Of a DNA stretch of 22,935 nucleotides, positions 21,559 to 22,935 are shown in pieces. Numbering within the stretch: the stretch's first letter is position 1; every line of letters begins with the position of its first letter. Source of the stretch: an uncultured Candidatus Saccharibacteria bacterium (GTDB lineage: Bacteria > Patescibacteriota > Saccharimonadia > Saccharimonadales > Saccharimonadaceae); contig CALHTM010000011.1 in assembly GCA_938039975.1 (NCBI GenBank), positions 1 through 22,935 of the forward strand, written 5' to 3'. The translations under genes were made by a program, and so were the position numbers. The notes under the pieces were generated by a model that made no database searches, was not told the DNA's origin, and saw only the letters and a list, made by a program, of their open reading frames with translations.

Positions 21559-22935
21559 TCATTTGTAATTGTTCAAAATCTCCAAGACTGTTTTTGTATC
21601 GCTATTGCCGTCTATCGACAGCCATTGGGTATCGCCGTAACCATGCCACTGGATATTGTGGCCATCCTGCGCTGCAGCGTCAGCTAATTCATACAATTTA
21701 GATATAGCATTATTCTCGCCGAACTGATCAACCGCCCAATCCCACGGATATTTATCAGTGTAACCGCTGAAATCAGCTTCTGTTGGTGCTGGCGGCGGGC
21801 CACCCGGGCTACCACCTGAACCACCGCCTCCCGAACCACCACCTCCTGAATTAGAAGCTGCAGCAGCCTCAGCCTTATCACCCATTATTTTATCGCGCAA
21901 ACTATCGGCCATATGGCCTACCGGCGTATGGTCGTGGAGCTGCTGGCCGACCCAGCGGCCGCCAAGTCCGCCGACAGCACCACCAGCAAGCCTACCGAGA
22001 GCCAGAGCCACCCCGTTATCTTTTATTCGCTGTTCGACTTCTCTCGATATTTTATCTCGGTCTTCTTCGGCCGCTTTACGGGTTCGCTTAAACAATTCGT
22101 CGGCAACATGCTGTTGACCTTGTAATCCGCCAATTCTGCCAGCCGCTTCTTTAATCTGACTAAATTCATCATCGCCAGCGACTTCCCTTATCCCGCGTTT
22201 TTTGCGGCGTTGTTGCATAGCGTCTAGACGAACACCACGCCTAATAGCAGCATCGCCAGCGAACGAAGCAACCGCGCCAGCAGCCATCGATATTGGCCAA
22301 ACGGCACCAAAGAGGCCTGAAATTATGCCAACTGCCGTGCCCTTGACAGCGCCATGCGCAAAACCAACTGCACCAGCCTTCAGATTACTCTTCTTCTTAG
22401 ATCCTCTAGCAGCGATGAAGCTGCCCAACTTCGCCAAGACGCGGTTATGCCACTTGCCAGCTTCTTCTTCCAAGGCCTCATTCTTCTTCCGCTGTATCAT
22501 GCCAAATATTCTGCGTTGCTCATCAAACATCTCGTCGGACATTTGCTGCGCAATTTCGTCGTCGGTACCGTTATATTCGCCTCTCTGGCGCTTAGCATTG
22601 ACCTTCTCGGACAAATGCTCCATGACTTGCTCTCGCAAATCATCCTCTACGTCGCGCATATAGCTGAGGCGCTCTGCCCGCCGCCTATTCTCTCGGCTAG
22701 TCCAAATACGGCTAATAATACCTCTGTTGCCGCCTTTAGATTCCTCGAGAGCCAAAAGACGAGCGTACCTATCGAGATCCTCAAAGAACGGAAGTTTTTC
22801 TGGGTTAGGTTGACGGTTGAGATTTTGTCCTGGCTGGTGGTTAGGGGTAGTACCACTTTGTCCTGGCTGGTAGTTAGGGGTAGTACCACTTTGTCCTGGC
22901 TGGTAGTTAGGGGTAGTACCACTTTGTCCTGGCTG
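21559..22935 (-). CDS. Large repeat-containing protein of unknown function, N-terminus outside the window
   Basis: The frame stays open from the stop at 21559 to the right edge, giving 458 visible residues; no start is assigned. Order: three 11-residue repeats (QPGQSGTTPNY), a charged helical region with many Arg/Glu (about 60-170), a Gly/Ala-rich hydrophobic stretch (HGAVKGTAVGIISGLFGAVWP) that may contact membrane, another charged segment, a second Gly-rich run (LAGGAVGGLGG), a GGGGSGGGGSGG-Pro linker, and a compact C-terminal domain (YPWDWAVDQFG ... IQWHGYGDTQWLSIDG). An internal TTG at 22755 is a poor start because coding continues upstream. No family recognised. It heads the cassette with the two DUF5663 genes. 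Confidence 0.7.
   Translation of the reverse strand, partial: QPGQSGTTPNYQPGQSGTTPNYQPGQSGTTPNHQPGQNLNRQPNPEKLPFFEDLDRYARLLALEESKGGNRGIISRIWTSRENRRRAERLSYMRDVEDDLREQVMEHLSEKVNAKRQRGEYNGTDDEIAQQMSDEMFDEQRRIFGMIQRKKNEALEEEAGKWHNRVLAKLGSFIAARGSKKKSNLKAGAVGFAHGAVKGTAVGIISGLFGAVWPISMAAGAVASFAGDAAIRRGVRLDAMQQRRKKRGIREVAGDDEFSQIKEAAGRIGGLQGQQHVADELFKRTRKAAEEDRDKISREVEQRIKDNGVALALGRLAGGAVGGLGGRWVGQQLHDHTPVGHMADSLRDKIMGDKAEAAAASNSGGGGSGGGGSGGSPGGPPPAPTEADFSGYTDKYPWDWAVDQFGENNAISKLYELADAAAQDGHNIQWHGYGDTQWLSIDGNSDTKTVLEILNNYK
22837..22935 (-). repeat. 33-bp in-frame tandem repeats (three full copies)
   Basis: Exact period 33: units 22837-22869, 22870-22902 and 22903-22935, nearly identical (one unit differs at one base), plus a partial copy at 22823-22836. 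Each encodes QPGQSGTTPNY or its His variant. The array continues past the window edge. Confidence 0.95.

Noticed and set aside
22823..22935. CRISPR array
   Set aside because: The 33-bp units are contiguous without spacers and encode an in-frame peptide repeat.

Overview
The window looks like a chromosomal segment of a Patescibacteria/CPR bacterium, most likely Candidatus Saccharibacteria (TM7). This is inferred from gene content: short CPR-style housekeeping proteins, two DUF5663 proteins, a VKOR disulfide system and a WxL-like surface locus in a compact, moderate-GC genome using standard TGA stops. No marker such as 16S rRNA is present to prove it. No tRNA, rRNA, CRISPR, IS element or integrase was seen.

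Layout. (1) 1-2842, minus strand: a T-box leader, then a DUF4145 gene, then ileS, which runs off the left edge. The IleRS carries a complete low-molecular-weight phosphatase (LMW-PTP) domain inserted at the entrance of its editing domain. (2) 2843-8531, minus: a cell-surface region with an RCC1-repeat/WxL-like protein, an LAxTG sortase substrate, a small WxL-like protein, a DUF916-type (WxL-binding-like) membrane protein and a LiaF-like membrane protein. (3) 8541-14389, minus: a dense gene string rpsU-yqeY-adk-map-ftsA-ftsZ-nrdR-trx-like-vkor, joining translation, Met removal, division and disulfide formation. The NrdR has lost its zinc ribbon and the thioredoxin-like protein lacks CXXC. (4) 14414-17097, minus: a winged-helix regulator co-transcribed with recJ, and a divergent phosphoribosyltransferase. 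(5) 17147-20558, plus: priA, def and fmt. (6) 20621-22935, minus: two DUF5663 paralogues and a large repeat-containing protein that runs off the right edge.

Regulation. Many promoters can be read directly as TATAAT-like boxes, several with an extended TGn. Several lie 6-10 bases before a start codon that has no Shine-Dalgarno, so leaderless or nearly leaderless transcripts are likely for ftsA, priA, def, rpsU and the DUF916 gene. The strongest candidates for new biology are the phosphatase domain inside IleRS, the T-box controlling a DUF4145-ileS operon in a CPR genome, the cysteine-paired RCC1 surface protein transcribed just downstream of vkor, and the zinc-less NrdR.
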